Source: an uncultured Roseovarius sp.
Lineage (GTDB): Bacteria > Pseudomonadota > Alphaproteobacteria > Rhodobacterales > Rhodobacteraceae
DNA: 64,000 nt
Direction of reading: 5' to 3'
NCBI GenBank assembly: GCA_947497295.1
Contig: CANMFU010000002.1
Location: 248,001-312,000, forward strand
Shown here: in pieces, positions 16,998 to 26,114 of the stretch
How positions within the stretch are numbered: the first letter of the stretch is position 1
How the letters are laid out: every line of letters begins with the position of its first letter
Program-made: the position numbers and the translations under genes
Notes under the pieces: generated by a model
The model's input: the letters and a program-made list of their open reading frames with translations, nothing else
What the model was told of the DNA's origin: nothing
Database searches by the model: none

Positions 16998-18797
16998 ATG
17001 ATGCATAAATCGTCCTATGGCCGTGTGCTTGGGGCGCGGACGCTTGCTTTGGTAGCGAGTGTCGGCCTTGGGGCCGGTGCCGCAGCGCTCTTTTTACAGT
17101 TCGGTGCGACTGACGGCTATCAGGTGGTGGACGGCGTGCGCGCCGCTTTGGTATTTATCACAACATTTTGGCTGGCATGGGGCGCAATGCAATCGGTGGC
17201 GGGGCTGATCACGGCCCGTCGGCCTGCAGCGCCGCTCACAGCGCCCATTACCACCCGCACTGCCATTTTAATGCCGGTCTATAACGAAGATCCCGGCGCA
17301 GTTTTCGCCCGCGTGGCAGCAATGGATGACGCCCTTGCGCGGATTGGCCTGACGGAGCATTTTGATTTTGCTATTCTCTCGGATACGCAGGATGACCGGC
17401 TGGGCGCTGAGGAAGAACGCTGGTTTGTGCACTTGTGGGACGACCGCCACCAAGGCACGCGCAAGGCAAAGGGCAAGGCTGCGAGGTTTTTCTACCGCCG
17501 CCGTCGTCGCAACATCGGGCGCAAGGCGGGAAATATCCAGGATTTCTTTGAAACCTCTGGCGCGAACTATGACTTTGCCCTGATCTTGGATGCGGACAGC
17601 ATCATGGAAGCGGCCACAATCGCGGACATGGTGCGCCGCATGCAGGCTGATCCCAATCTGGGCCTGTTGCAAACCCTGCCGCGTATCGCAGGGGCGCGGT
17701 CGCGATTTGGCCGTGCAATGCAGTTCGCCGCCGGGTTTTATTCACCGATTTTTGCCCAGGGGCAGGCCGCCATGCAAGGCATGACTGGCCCGTTTTGGGG
17801 TCATAACGCATTGGTCCGGGTGCGCGCCTTTGCACAAAGCTGCGCGCTGCCCGAACTTACCGGACCGCCCCCGTTCGGCGGCCACATCCTCAGCCATGAC
17901 TATGTAGAAGCTGCGCTGCTGGCGCGCGCAGGATGGTCTGTCCGCGTCGATCCCGATCTGGACGGATCGTATGAGGAAGGCCCGGAAAACATGATCGACT
18001 TTGCCAAGCGCGACCGGCGTTGGTGTCAGGGAAATCTGCAACATATCCGGGTGATTTCGGCACCCGGCCTGAAAGCATGGTCAAGATACGTGTTTTTCCA
18101 AGGCATCCTGAGCTATATCGCACCGCTGTTTTGGATGATGTTTCTCGTTGCCAGCCTCTACGCGGCGGCGACCGCACCCGCGCCGGATTTCTTTCCCGAA
18201 CCGTTCCAGTTGTTCCCGGTCTTTCCCTCTGATCAGACCTCAAAAGCTGTCAGCGTGGCGGTCGGTGTGTTTGGGCTTTTGGTCCTGCCCAAGGTGCTTA
18301 TCCTGCTGGATGCGGCACTGAGGGGGCGGGTTTCGCAGTTTGGCGGACCCGTAATCGCCCTGCGCGGCATGGTGCGCGAACTGGTAATGTCGTCGATCAA
18401 CGCGCCGATCATGCTGATGTGGCAAACACGCGCCGTGCTTCAGGTTTTGAGGGGGCATGACGGCGGCTGGCCCGCCCAAACCCGCGGCGATGGACGTCTC
18501 ACTTTGCCCGAATCCTTTGCCGCCGGATGGTGGATTCAGCTTTGGGGCATCGCTGTGATTTTGCTCACCTACATCTTTGCCGCCAATCTCTTGCTTTGGG
18601 TCTTGCCGATTGGCGTGCCTCTGATTCTGGCTCCGCTGGTGATCTGGATCACCTCGCAGCCCTCAAAATCGCTGGTCTTTCTCACACCCGAAGAAAAATC
18701 GCTGCCAAGGGTCATCGCGGATTACCACCGGATCATGACCCGATGGGCCAAGACCGCAGCCCCGCCCAGCGCCGCTGCGGTCGAAGTGTCAGTCTGA
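16998..18797 (+). CDS. opgH: Glucan glucosyltransferase OpgH
   Basis: This 599-residue inner-membrane GT2 enzyme polymerises glucose from UDP-glucose into osmoregulated periplasmic glucans. N-terminal helices lie at about 12-75. The cytoplasmic GT2 domain has MPVYNEDPGAVFARV, FAILSDTQDD, the FFYRRRRRNIGRKAGNI segment, LILDADSIM (DxD), SHDYVEAALL and the RDRRWCQGNLQH (QxxRW-like) motif, and several C-terminal helices follow. It is shorter than the E. coli enzyme because the long N-terminal extension is missing. It is tightly packed with opgI before and opgC after (one base apart). Confidence 0.94.
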   Translation: MMHKSSYGRVLGARTLALVASVGLGAGAAALFLQFGATDGYQVVDGVRAALVFITTFWLAWGAMQSVAGLITARRPAAPLTAPITTRTAILMPVYNEDPGAVFARVAAMDDALARIGLTEHFDFAILSDTQDDRLGAEEERWFVHLWDDRHQGTRKAKGKAARFFYRRRRRNIGRKAGNIQDFFETSGANYDFALILDADSIMEAATIADMVRRMQADPNLGLLQTLPRIAGARSRFGRAMQFAAGFYSPIFAQGQAAMQGMTGPFWGHNALVRVRAFAQSCALPELTGPPPFGGHILSHDYVEAALLARAGWSVRVDPDLDGSYEEGPENMIDFAKRDRRWCQGNLQHIRVISAPGLKAWSRYVFFQGILSYIAPLFWMMFLVASLYAAATAPAPDFFPEPFQLFPVFPSDQTSKAVSVAVGVFGLLVLPKVLILLDAALRGRVSQFGGPVIALRGMVRELVMSSINAPIMLMWQTRAVLQVLRGHDGGWPAQTRGDGRLTLPESFAAGWWIQLWGIAVILLTYIFAANLLLWVLPIGVPLILAPLVIWITSQPSKSLVFLTPEEKSLPRVIADYHRIMTRWAKTAAPPSAAAVEVSV

Positions 18798-18798
18798 T

Positions 18799-19941
18799 AT
18801 GTCCGGATCCACGTCGCCAGCGGCCCCGCCACGCTCCATCCGCGATCCGCGCCTCGATTTTTTTCGCGGCCTGGCGCTGGTAATGATTTTCATCAACCAC
18901 GTCCCCGGCAACCCGCTGGAGATATTCACCAACCGCAATTTTGGTTTTTCGGACGCCGCCGAAGGCTTTGTCATCATGTCGGGCATGGCGGCGGGTCTGG
19001 CATATCCGGCCGCCTTTACACGCCTGCCGCTGTGGCGTGCCGTGGCAAAATGCTGGGGGCGGGCGTGGACGCTATATCAAGTGCATCTGATGATCTCCAT
19101 GATCTGCCTGGCGATAATGCTGGGGGCGGCCTATTGGTTTGGCGCCGAAAAAATGTGGCAGATCAACAATGTCGGCCCATGGATGAAAGCCCCTGTTCAG
19201 GCGACCATCGGTATCGCGACACTGGGCCATCAATTTGGCTATGTGAACATCCTGCCAATGTATGCGGCGCTCTTGCTGCTGACGCCTGTGATGATCCTGG
19301 TCGCGCAGCGCCACACCTGGGCCATGCTTGCAGGCTCATTCTTGCTATGGATCATCACCGGCGAAACGCGATTGAACATCCCCGCGTATCCCAACGACGG
19401 CGGCTGGTTCTTTAATCCCTTTGCTTGGCAATTCCTCTTTGCCATAGGTCTGGCGACCGGGATGCGACTGAAATCAGGTGAGCGGCTCTTGCCGAATGTG
19501 GCTTGGGCCAAATGGCTCTCTTTGGCTTTCCTGATATTCGTTCTGCTGTGGATGAAGATCGACATCGTCCAAAGCGCCGGTCGTTCAGGTTTAGCGTTTT
19601 TACGGGATCACGGCTTTCCGTTCTACCTCACCAGTTTCGACAAAACGTTCCTTTCCGCGCCGCGTTTGCTGCACATTTTGGCTCTGGTGTATTTCCTGTC
19701 CACCCAAAGCTGGGTAACACGCCTATCCGCCAGCCGCTGGGTTTGGCCTGTTGAATTGATGGGGCGGTTTGGTCTGGCCTGTTTTGCTCTCGGGACCGTG
19801 CTTTCTATCCTTGGCCAGTCGATCAAAGCCGCATTGATCTATGATCCTTGGATCTTTGACCTGGGCTATGTGTTCCTGGCCCTCGCACTCCAAATGGGGT
19901 TCGCGCGAGTGAAATGGCAACTGGCGCAAAAGCCCGCCTGA
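18799..19941 (+). CDS. opgC: OpgC-type glucan succinyltransferase
   Basis: This 380-residue polytopic membrane protein starts with the OpgC signature RDPRLDFFRGLALVMIFINH followed by SDAAEGFVIMSGM, and has about ten helices. OpgC proteins transfer succinyl groups to periplasmic glucans, giving them negative charge. It begins one base after opgH, so it belongs to the operon, in the same order as in Rhodobacter sphaeroides. The acyl donor and acceptor site are not readable from sequence. Confidence 0.9.
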   Translation: MSGSTSPAAPPRSIRDPRLDFFRGLALVMIFINHVPGNPLEIFTNRNFGFSDAAEGFVIMSGMAAGLAYPAAFTRLPLWRAVAKCWGRAWTLYQVHLMISMICLAIMLGAAYWFGAEKMWQINNVGPWMKAPVQATIGIATLGHQFGYVNILPMYAALLLLTPVMILVAQRHTWAMLAGSFLLWIITGETRLNIPAYPNDGGWFFNPFAWQFLFAIGLATGMRLKSGERLLPNVAWAKWLSLAFLIFVLLWMKIDIVQSAGRSGLAFLRDHGFPFYLTSFDKTFLSAPRLLHILALVYFLSTQSWVTRLSASRWVWPVELMGRFGLACFALGTVLSILGQSIKAALIYDPWIFDLGYVFLALALQMGFARVKWQLAQKPA

Positions 19942-20229
19942 TCGGTCCTCATCTTCGTGAAAGCGCGCGGCGGCAACAGGCGCGGGCGCAAAAGATCCAG
20001 AACCACGTTTTCACCTCATGCGGACCCGAGCAGGCGCGCAGACCGTGCAGCCAATTACGCGTGCATGATATGCAGCTGGCCCCCCAATCTGCCCAAGACG
20101 TATCAGTCCGAACGCGAGACGCGTTTTACAATAACGAACATTGCCGAACCGGCTCTAACCTGTATGTTGCAGCAGCAATTCACTGTCGGCATGTGCCGTG
20201 CGGCAGAGCGAAACTGTGAGGTCACTGTC

Positions 20230-20640
20230 ATGCCCCTGAAAGACTGTCATGTCATAGACCTGCCCAAGATCACGGATGCCCGTGGAAACCTGACCTTTGT
20301 AGAGGGCGGCAATCATATCCCATTCGACATAAAGCGGGTTTACTATCTCTATGATGTGCCCGGTGGCGCAGACCGCGGTGAGCATGCCCACAAGTCGCTG
20401 CATCAGTTCGTGATCTGCATGTCGGGCAGTTTCGACATGGTGCTGGATGATGGGTTCAACACAAAGCGATTTCATCTAAACCGGTCCTATTTCGGGGTCT
20501 ATGTCTGTCCGATGATGTGGCGATATCTCGACAATTTTTCCTCGGGTTCTGTGTGTATGGTCATGGCATCCGCGCGCTACGACGAGGACGACTATATCAG
20601 GGATCGCGCAGAGTTTCTCGAAGCGGTCGGTGCATCATGA
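20230..20640 (+). CDS. fdtA: FdtA/QdtA-type dTDP-4-keto-6-deoxyglucose 3,4-ketoisomerase
   Basis: This 136-residue cupin contains DARGNLTFVEGG, IKRVYYLYDVPGG and the catalytic histidine motif RGEHAHKSLHQ, all typical of FdtA/QdtA/Tyl1a isomerases. These convert dTDP-4-keto-6-deoxyglucose to the 3-keto isomer on the way to 3-amino-3,6-dideoxyhexoses. I chose the ATG at 20230 because the conserved domain begins immediately and a GAGG lies about 10 bases upstream. It overlaps the next gene by four bases (ATGA). Whether it makes the galacto or gluco isomer cannot be decided. Confidence 0.85.
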   Translation: MPLKDCHVIDLPKITDARGNLTFVEGGNHIPFDIKRVYYLYDVPGGADRGEHAHKSLHQFVICMSGSFDMVLDDGFNTKRFHLNRSYFGVYVCPMMWRYLDNFSSGSVCMVMASARYDEDDYIRDRAEFLEAVGAS

Positions 20641-21731
20641 AGGTTCCATTTCTCGATCTGAAGGCTGCGCACGACCACCTGCAAGGTCAGATTGAAGCGG
20701 CTCTGTTGCGTGTGGCGCGGTCGGGCTCATATGTGTTGGGTCCGGAGCTGGAAGATTTCGAAGCAGCATTTGCGCGGTACGTGGGCAGCCCGCATTGTGC
20801 CGGCGTGGCCAACGGGCTGGATGCGTTGCGTCTGGGGCTTGAGGCGATGGGCGTCGGTCCCGGCGACGAGGTTGTCGTGCCCGCCAACACCTATATCGCG
20901 ACCTGGCTGGCGGTCAGTCAATGCGGTGCGGTTCCGGTCCCGGTTGAACCGCTGGAAGACACCTATAACATTGATCCCGATGCTGTTCGTGCCGCAATAA
21001 CGGAGCGGACGAAAGCAGTCCTTCCGGTGCATCTCTATGGCCAGCCTGCGGACATGAATGTATTAGAGATGATTGCGCAGCGGCATGGTTTGTCAGTCCT
21101 CGAAGATGGCGCCCAAGCGCATGGTGCGCGCTACAAATCGCGCCGGATAGGAAGCAAGGGCACAGTCGCCTGGAGCTATTATCCAACCAAGAATTTGGGC
21201 GCACTGGGCGACGGTGGCGCGTTGACGACCGATGACGATGCGATATCTGCGCGTGTTCGGCTTCTTAGAAACTACGGTTCGTCCATCAAGTACCAAAACG
21301 ACGTTAAAGGATTTAACAGTCGTCTGGACCCCATTCAGGCGGCGGTTCTAAAGGTCAAGCTGGACGCCCTGGACGACGCAACATCCCGGCGACAGAGCAT
21401 TGCAAAGCGCTATTCAGAGGCTTTCTCAGGCGCCGGTCTTTGCAGTCCGTTTGTGCCCGCCTGGGCCGATCCCGTCTGGCATCTGTATGTTTTGCGGCAT
21501 CCTGATCGCGCTTCGTTTCAAAAACGTTTGGCAGATGCCGGAATCGCAACCGTTATCCATTACCCGATTCCACCCCATTTGCAGACCGCTTATGAAAACG
21601 CTGGTCATCGGCGGGGGAGCTTTCCGTTGACGGAACGTCTGGCCGCCGAAGTCCTGAGCCTGCCGATGTGCCCGGCTCAGACAGACGAGCAGACGGAATA
21701 TGTGATTGATAATATCCTCAAGCTGGCATGA
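20637..21731 (+). CDS. fdtB: DegT/DnrJ/EryC1/StrS-family sugar aminotransferase (FdtB/QdtB-like)
   Basis: This 364-residue PLP enzyme starts MKVPFLDLKAAHDHL. It shows GVANGLDALRLGLEAMG (cofactor phosphate binding), VVVPANTYIATWLAV, EDGAQAHGARYK and the lysine motif YYPTKNLGALGDGG that binds PLP. It aminates the 3-keto sugar made by the preceding isomerase. The translational coupling (ATGA) supports a joint pathway to a 3-amino-3,6-dideoxyhexose. The acetyltransferase (FdtC/QdtC) that usually follows is not in this window. Confidence 0.88.
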   Translation: MKVPFLDLKAAHDHLQGQIEAALLRVARSGSYVLGPELEDFEAAFARYVGSPHCAGVANGLDALRLGLEAMGVGPGDEVVVPANTYIATWLAVSQCGAVPVPVEPLEDTYNIDPDAVRAAITERTKAVLPVHLYGQPADMNVLEMIAQRHGLSVLEDGAQAHGARYKSRRIGSKGTVAWSYYPTKNLGALGDGGALTTDDDAISARVRLLRNYGSSIKYQNDVKGFNSRLDPIQAAVLKVKLDALDDATSRRQSIAKRYSEAFSGAGLCSPFVPAWADPVWHLYVLRHPDRASFQKRLADAGIATVIHYPIPPHLQTAYENAGHRRGSFPLTERLAAEVLSLPMCPAQTDEQTEYVIDNILKLA

Positions 21732-21922
21732 ATGCAGTGCCTTGAGATTTTACACAATCAGTCCAGCGGTAACGCGTCGGCGAAATCTGACCCTGAAAAT
21801 CTGGATATGTCGCGCGTTATTTTGCGCGTCTTGCGTGCTGCGCCGCTGGCTCTTCGCACAAGAGTTATCTAAGAACATCTTGATTGCGACTTGAACGGGC
21901 CAACCTGCGGAGACCAGACAGC

Positions 21923-22660
21923 GTGAAGACCGAGTGCATGATCATTCATCTTGAACGCGCTCAAGCGCGCTTGCCTCAGGTAGAAGCGACGAAAGACATG
22001 GTGCCTCTGAGATCGCATGTTCTGGCGGCGGTAGACGGGCAGCAGATGGACGCGTCGCAGTCTCGGGCCTATATCCGCAAACTGCTGCGCCCACACTATC
22101 CATTTCAGTTGCGTCCATCCGAGATCGCCACGTTTCACAGCCATCGGGCCTGCTGGACGCGCATCATCAAAGAGGATCTCGATGCTGCCCTGATCCTCGA
22201 AGACGATTTACGCCTCGACCCCGAGGTTTTCCCCAAGGCACTGGACCTTGCACTGTCCAACGTTCAACCGGGCGATTTCGTGCGGTTTCCGATCAAGCTT
22301 CGCGAAGATGCGCTGCGCGAAATAGCATCAACCGGCTCCATCCAAATGCAGGCATATGACAGGATCGCGCTTGGCATGGTCGCCCAATTGGTAACCCGCG
22401 ACGCGGCGCAAGAACTTTTGGCGGCGTCCGAGACATTTGACCGACCTGTGGACAATTTCCTGCAGATGCAGTGGGTGCACAACGTGCGGGTGCTGACGGT
22501 TTGGCCATCGGGCGTGCGTGAAATTTCAAACGAATTAGGCGGCAGCCTGATCGGACGCAATAGCGGATTTGTTGAAAAACTGCGGCGGGAAATTCTGCGC
22601 CCCCTGTATCGTCGCAAGATCAGGGCGCTGGCCAGGCGGAACCTCAATGCATCAAGATAA
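21923..22660 (+). CDS. Glycosyltransferase family 25 protein
   Basis: This protein of about 245 residues has the GT25 pattern: the early MIIHLERAQARLPQVE, the middle PSEIATFHSHRACWTRI, and the acidic motif AALILEDDLRLDP that coordinates the metal-nucleotide sugar. GT25 enzymes add galactose or related sugars to lipopolysaccharide. I prefer the GTG at 21923, which has GGAG about 10 bases upstream. The ATG at 21938 is an alternative. It overlaps the following glycosyltransferase by 14 bases, so the two are co-transcribed, probably for a surface polysaccharide. Confidence 0.82.
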   Translation: MKTECMIIHLERAQARLPQVEATKDMVPLRSHVLAAVDGQQMDASQSRAYIRKLLRPHYPFQLRPSEIATFHSHRACWTRIIKEDLDAALILEDDLRLDPEVFPKALDLALSNVQPGDFVRFPIKLREDALREIASTGSIQMQAYDRIALGMVAQLVTRDAAQELLAASETFDRPVDNFLQMQWVHNVRVLTVWPSGVREISNELGGSLIGRNSGFVEKLRREILRPLYRRKIRALARRNLNASR

Positions 22661-23510
22661 CGCAGACGCCCGCGTTACCATTGTAACCGTCGGCTATAAT
22701 AGCGCGGCGGTGCTTGCGGATATGCTTGCATCGGTGCCCGCGCGCACGCCAGTGGTGATTTTCGACAATGCCTCGCAGGATCGCCCCAGTCTGCACCAGA
22801 TCGTCGCGACGAGAGGCGCTCAGACGCGCCTTATCGAAAGCGACAGCAACCTTGGATTCGGCGGGGGCTGCAACCACGGCGCGGCGGGGGCGGAAACGGA
22901 ATTTCTGCTGTTTCTGAACCCCGATACAATGCTGTTTCCCGACACCTTGCAGACCCTCGTTCAGGCCGCTGACCAGAATCCTGACGTATCGGGATTCAAC
23001 CCGCGAATTCTCAACGACGACGGAACATCCATCCTGAAACGGCGCAGCGATCTGGTGGCCCGTTCCAAGTGGTTGCCGCGTGGCGACATCACACAGGACT
23101 CCGTCCTGCCCGTCCTTTCCGGTGCCGCGTTTTTTGTCCGGCGCGCCGATTTCAACGCCGTCGGCGGGTTTGACCCGAAGATATTCCTGTTCTTCGAAGA
23201 CGATGACCTGAGCGTTCGCTTGTCCGATGCCACGGGCGGTTTGATGTACGTACATGATGCCAAGGTTCGCCACATTGGCGGGGCATCCTCCGGATGGTCC
23301 CCCAAGAGCGAGAAACTCAAAAACTGGCATTGGGGATTTTCCCAGATTTACACGTTGCGCAAGCACGGCTTGCACACGGCCTGCGTTGGAGCGTTCCTGA
23401 AAACTGCGTTCAGGGCATTATCTCCGGTCACGATCCTATCGTCCAAACGTCGACAAAAGTATTCTGCGCGCCTCTCGGGCATGATAGCTTCACTCCGATC
23501 GACGCCCTGA
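22647..23510 (+). CDS. Glycosyltransferase family 2 (rhamnosyltransferase-like)
   Basis: This 287-residue soluble GT2 enzyme contains VTIVTVGYNS at the N-terminus, IESDSNLGFGGGCNHGA, the DxD-containing LLFLNPDTML, SGAAFFVRRADFNAVGGFD and FLFFEDDDLSVRL. These are hallmarks of the WbbL/RfbF-type subgroup that transfers rhamnose or similar sugars. The start inside the upstream gene is set by the conserved beginning. It ends the sugar cluster, and mobile-element relics begin about 110 bases downstream. Confidence 0.87.
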   Translation: MHQDNADARVTIVTVGYNSAAVLADMLASVPARTPVVIFDNASQDRPSLHQIVATRGAQTRLIESDSNLGFGGGCNHGAAGAETEFLLFLNPDTMLFPDTLQTLVQAADQNPDVSGFNPRILNDDGTSILKRRSDLVARSKWLPRGDITQDSVLPVLSGAAFFVRRADFNAVGGFDPKIFLFFEDDDLSVRLSDATGGLMYVHDAKVRHIGGASSGWSPKSEKLKNWHWGFSQIYTLRKHGLHTACVGAFLKTAFRALSPVTILSSKRRQKYSARLSGMIASLRSTP

Positions 23511-23622
23511 AACATAACACTGCGCGCAGAAGCTATGTGTGGCTTGCCTGACCTGATGGGATGAACTGCCTTCCCACCAAACCGCTGCTATTGTTGCGGG
23601 CATAGGTGGAGAGAGGAGCATT

Positions 23623-23805
23623 CTGATCGATATCGAAGTTTTGGGCATTGATCTGGGCCAGTCGGTTTGCAGCCTGGCAGGATTGGACGCGACTGGAGCG
23701 GTCATATATCGCAAGCGCCTTCAACGGCACCGACTTCTGAACTTTATGAAAGCTTGCGTCCCTGTGGTGTGGCTATGCAAGCCTGCGGTGGCGCGCATCA
23801 GGTCG
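23623..23805 (+). pseudogene. IS110-family transposase N-terminal fragment
   Basis: The start of an IS110 (DEDD) transposase is readable as DIEVLGIDLGQSVCSLAGLD followed by ATGAVIYRKRLQRHRLLNFM, and then, after a frameshift near 23750, CGVAMQACGGAHQVG. It stops where the IS3-family relic on the other strand begins. The rest of the transposase is gone. It marks the left outer edge of the catabolic island. Confidence 0.72.
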
Positions 23806-24112
23806 GCAACGCATTATTCCAAAGCCGAGGATTCTGAACGCAAATCCTTCACCCCAGGTGACGTGGCCTGACGCGCGGTGTCACCCGAGAGCCGACGCTT
23901 GCCAGCCTCAAGGAATTCCTTCGACCAACTGTAATACAGGCTCTCGCCAATCCCTTCCCGACAGCCAGCATCGAGATGCTCTCCTCGCCACGCAGACCCG
24001 CCAGGACGATGCGAATCTTTTCCTCCGCCGAATAGGTCTGACGGGTTTCGCGCCGGATGTTCTTGACCAGCTTGTCGGCAGCATCTTTCGATATCTGGGG
24101 CTTCTTCGTCAT
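23798..24112 (-). pseudogene. IS3-family orfA, frameshifted (copy A)
   Basis: Reading leftward from the ATG at 24112: MTKKPQISKDAADKLVKN, then TYSAEEKIRIVLAGLRGEES, and after a one-base shift CREGIGESLYYSWSKEFLEA and GKRRLSGDTARQATS, ending at a premature TAA at 23814-23816. This is the helix-turn-helix orfA of an IS3-family element. orfB is absent. A candidate left terminal repeat beginning TGTCC reads leftward from about 24227. The 5' part is repeated in inverted orientation at 40504-40675. Confidence 0.8.
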
Positions 24113-24297
24113 CTCGATGTCCTGATCGATAAGATGAACCAGAAATCCTCCCTTATTCAAATCCTCAAATCGGCCATACGCTCATTGCGCAGCATTCTCT
24201 AAAATTGGGTGGCGGGAGTGCAGGACAAATTCAGCCGTTTGCTGAGTGATCGCTAAGCGACTTAACGTATACAAACCATATCCATATTTCCCAATTC

Positions 24298-24399
24298 ATG
24301 GATACTAAAGACGATCTCAAAGCCTTCGCCGCCCTCAGTCAGCCTACGCGGCTCGAGGTGTTTCGCTTGCTCATCAAGGCCGGAAACCGGCTTCGATGA
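24298..24399 (+). pseudogene. ArsR-family repressor, 5' fragment
   Basis: A 33-codon frame reads MDTKDDLKAFAALSQPTRLE followed by VFRLLIKAG, the classic start of an ArsR/SmtB winged-helix repressor. It loses homology at about base 24385 and ends in a chance TGA. The rest of the gene and any arsenic genes are missing, so the left end of the catabolic island seems to have been joined here by a deletion or insertion. Confidence 0.75.
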
Positions 24400-24407
24400 T
24401 GTTTTAG

Positions 24408-26066
24408 TCAAACGTTTGCATCTTCCGCCTCATAAGTTACGCGGCCATCGCAGATAGTCACGGCGACAGTCGCCGCGCTGGCGTTTTGTTCCAGGCTTTC
24501 GAGATCACCGTCGATCAACACCAGGTCTGCCGCCAACCCCTGCTTCAGAGCACCGCGATGATCTTCGCAAAAGTCGCAATAGGCGCCGCAGATGGTATAG
24601 GCGGCCAGACATTCATCAAGCGTGAGCCGCTGATCGGGCATGGCGTCATCCCAGGGTCTGCGGGTCAGCGCACAGTGGATCGCATAAAGCGGCGAAAGCG
24701 GCGACACCGGCCAATCCGTCCCGAAAGCCAGCGGCACGTCGCGGTCCCGGATCATCCGCCACGGGAACGCCGTGTTCCAGCGCGCGCGACCCATGATCGT
24801 GGTTGTAGGCTCCAGCGGCAACCCTGCCGATCCTGGTGGATGCACCGGCTGCATTGACGCGGCAATGCCCAAGGGTTTCAAACGGTCGAGGTCTGCCGGC
24901 GTGATCGTATCGATATGTTCGATCCGATGGCGTGAATCGCGGGCGCCGTTGGCGCGGGCCGCGGCCTCATAGCCGTCGATGGTAGCGCGCACCGCACCGT
25001 CGCCCACCGCATGCGTGGCCACCTGCAAACCACGTTTGTCCGCCTCGATACAGATCGCGTTGAAGATATTCGGCGCGATCAGCGGCTCGGAGCGAAAGCC
25101 CGCGCGCCCCGGATAGTCGGTGACGGTCAGCGCCGTCCAAGTGTCAAAGACCCCGTCGAGGAACATCTTGATACGCCCGAAATGCAGCCAGCCGGGCACT
25201 TCTTCGCCAAATAGTTCGATCCGGTCCACGCCGGCGACGCCATCGCTTTCGACCAGTTTGAGCGGCAGGCTGACCCGCACGGCCATGTTTCCCGCAAGCG
25301 CCAGATCCCGCATCAACCCCGCCTGGTAGGGATTACCGTCCATATTGACGGCGCTGGTGATGCCATGGCTTGCGCAATACTCCCCGGCCATGCGGATCAG
25401 GGCACGGTCGTGGGCGCGCGCGCCTTCTGGCACGGGATCAAGCCCCTTGTTATCCAGACTGTCACGGCCCTGCAGTTTGGACAGCTGTTGAACAAAACTC
25501 ATCGCCGCGAATTCGCGCAGTTCTCCGGTGGCCAGCCCGTCATCGCCCATCACGACATCGGAGCCGGGTTCAAGGTCAGCGCCGTGCAGGATCCCCGCAA
25601 GTTCAAGCGCGCTTGTATTGGCCCAGGCGCAGTGCAGGTCGACGGAATACATGCAAATTGGCCGGTCCGGGCTGATCTTGTCGAGCAGATGCCGGTCCGG
25701 GCGCCGGTCGTCGCCGAAGATGGTGTAGTTCGCCGCAAAGCCCGAGAGCATGTCCGCACCCGGATTGTCATTGATGAAGGTCTCGAATGCGGCGCAGACA
25801 GCATCGAATCCGAAGATCTCGCCAAGGTTCAGCATCGACAGGGTTGCGCCACCCATGAAAAGATGAAGGTGGCTTTCGATGAAGCCCGGCAGAAGTTCGC
25901 GCCCGCCCGCATCAATTATTCGCGTCTGCGGCCCCGTCAGAGCGCGGATATCCTCATCCGTTCCCAGCGCCTCGATGCGCCCGCATCCGACGGCCACAGC
26001 CGTCGTGCCGGGCGCTGCAAACAGCGGGCGCACCCTGGCGTTCAGAATAGCGAGATCGGCCGGCAT
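24408..26066 (-). CDS. YtcJ-type metal-dependent amidohydrolase
   Basis: This 552-residue amidohydrolase-superfamily protein has an N-terminal beta-sandwich (AILNARVRPLF), the HxH metal motif GFIESHLHLFMGG, RIKMFLDGVFDTWTALT, the His motifs VATHAVGDGAV and RHRIEHID, and the active-site Asp in AFGTDWPVSP. It should hydrolyse an amide or cyclic amide bond, probably in the cytoplasm since no signal peptide is present. It is the last gene of the leftward ABC-importer operon, 48 bases after the binding-protein gene, which suggests that it acts on the imported compound. The substrate is unknown. Confidence 0.87.
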   Translation of the reverse strand: MPADLAILNARVRPLFAAPGTTAVAVGCGRIEALGTDEDIRALTGPQTRIIDAGGRELLPGFIESHLHLFMGGATLSMLNLGEIFGFDAVCAAFETFINDNPGADMLSGFAANYTIFGDDRRPDRHLLDKISPDRPICMYSVDLHCAWANTSALELAGILHGADLEPGSDVVMGDDGLATGELREFAAMSFVQQLSKLQGRDSLDNKGLDPVPEGARAHDRALIRMAGEYCASHGITSAVNMDGNPYQAGLMRDLALAGNMAVRVSLPLKLVESDGVAGVDRIELFGEEVPGWLHFGRIKMFLDGVFDTWTALTVTDYPGRAGFRSEPLIAPNIFNAICIEADKRGLQVATHAVGDGAVRATIDGYEAAARANGARDSRHRIEHIDTITPADLDRLKPLGIAASMQPVHPPGSAGLPLEPTTTIMGRARWNTAFPWRMIRDRDVPLAFGTDWPVSPLSPLYAIHCALTRRPWDDAMPDQRLTLDECLAAYTICGAYCDFCEDHRGALKQGLAADLVLIDGDLESLEQNASAATVAVTICDGRVTYEAEDANV

Positions 26067-26114
26067 CTGTCCCTCCGCGGCAATGGCGGAGGCCCGGTGG
26101 CCCCCGCTGTTCGG

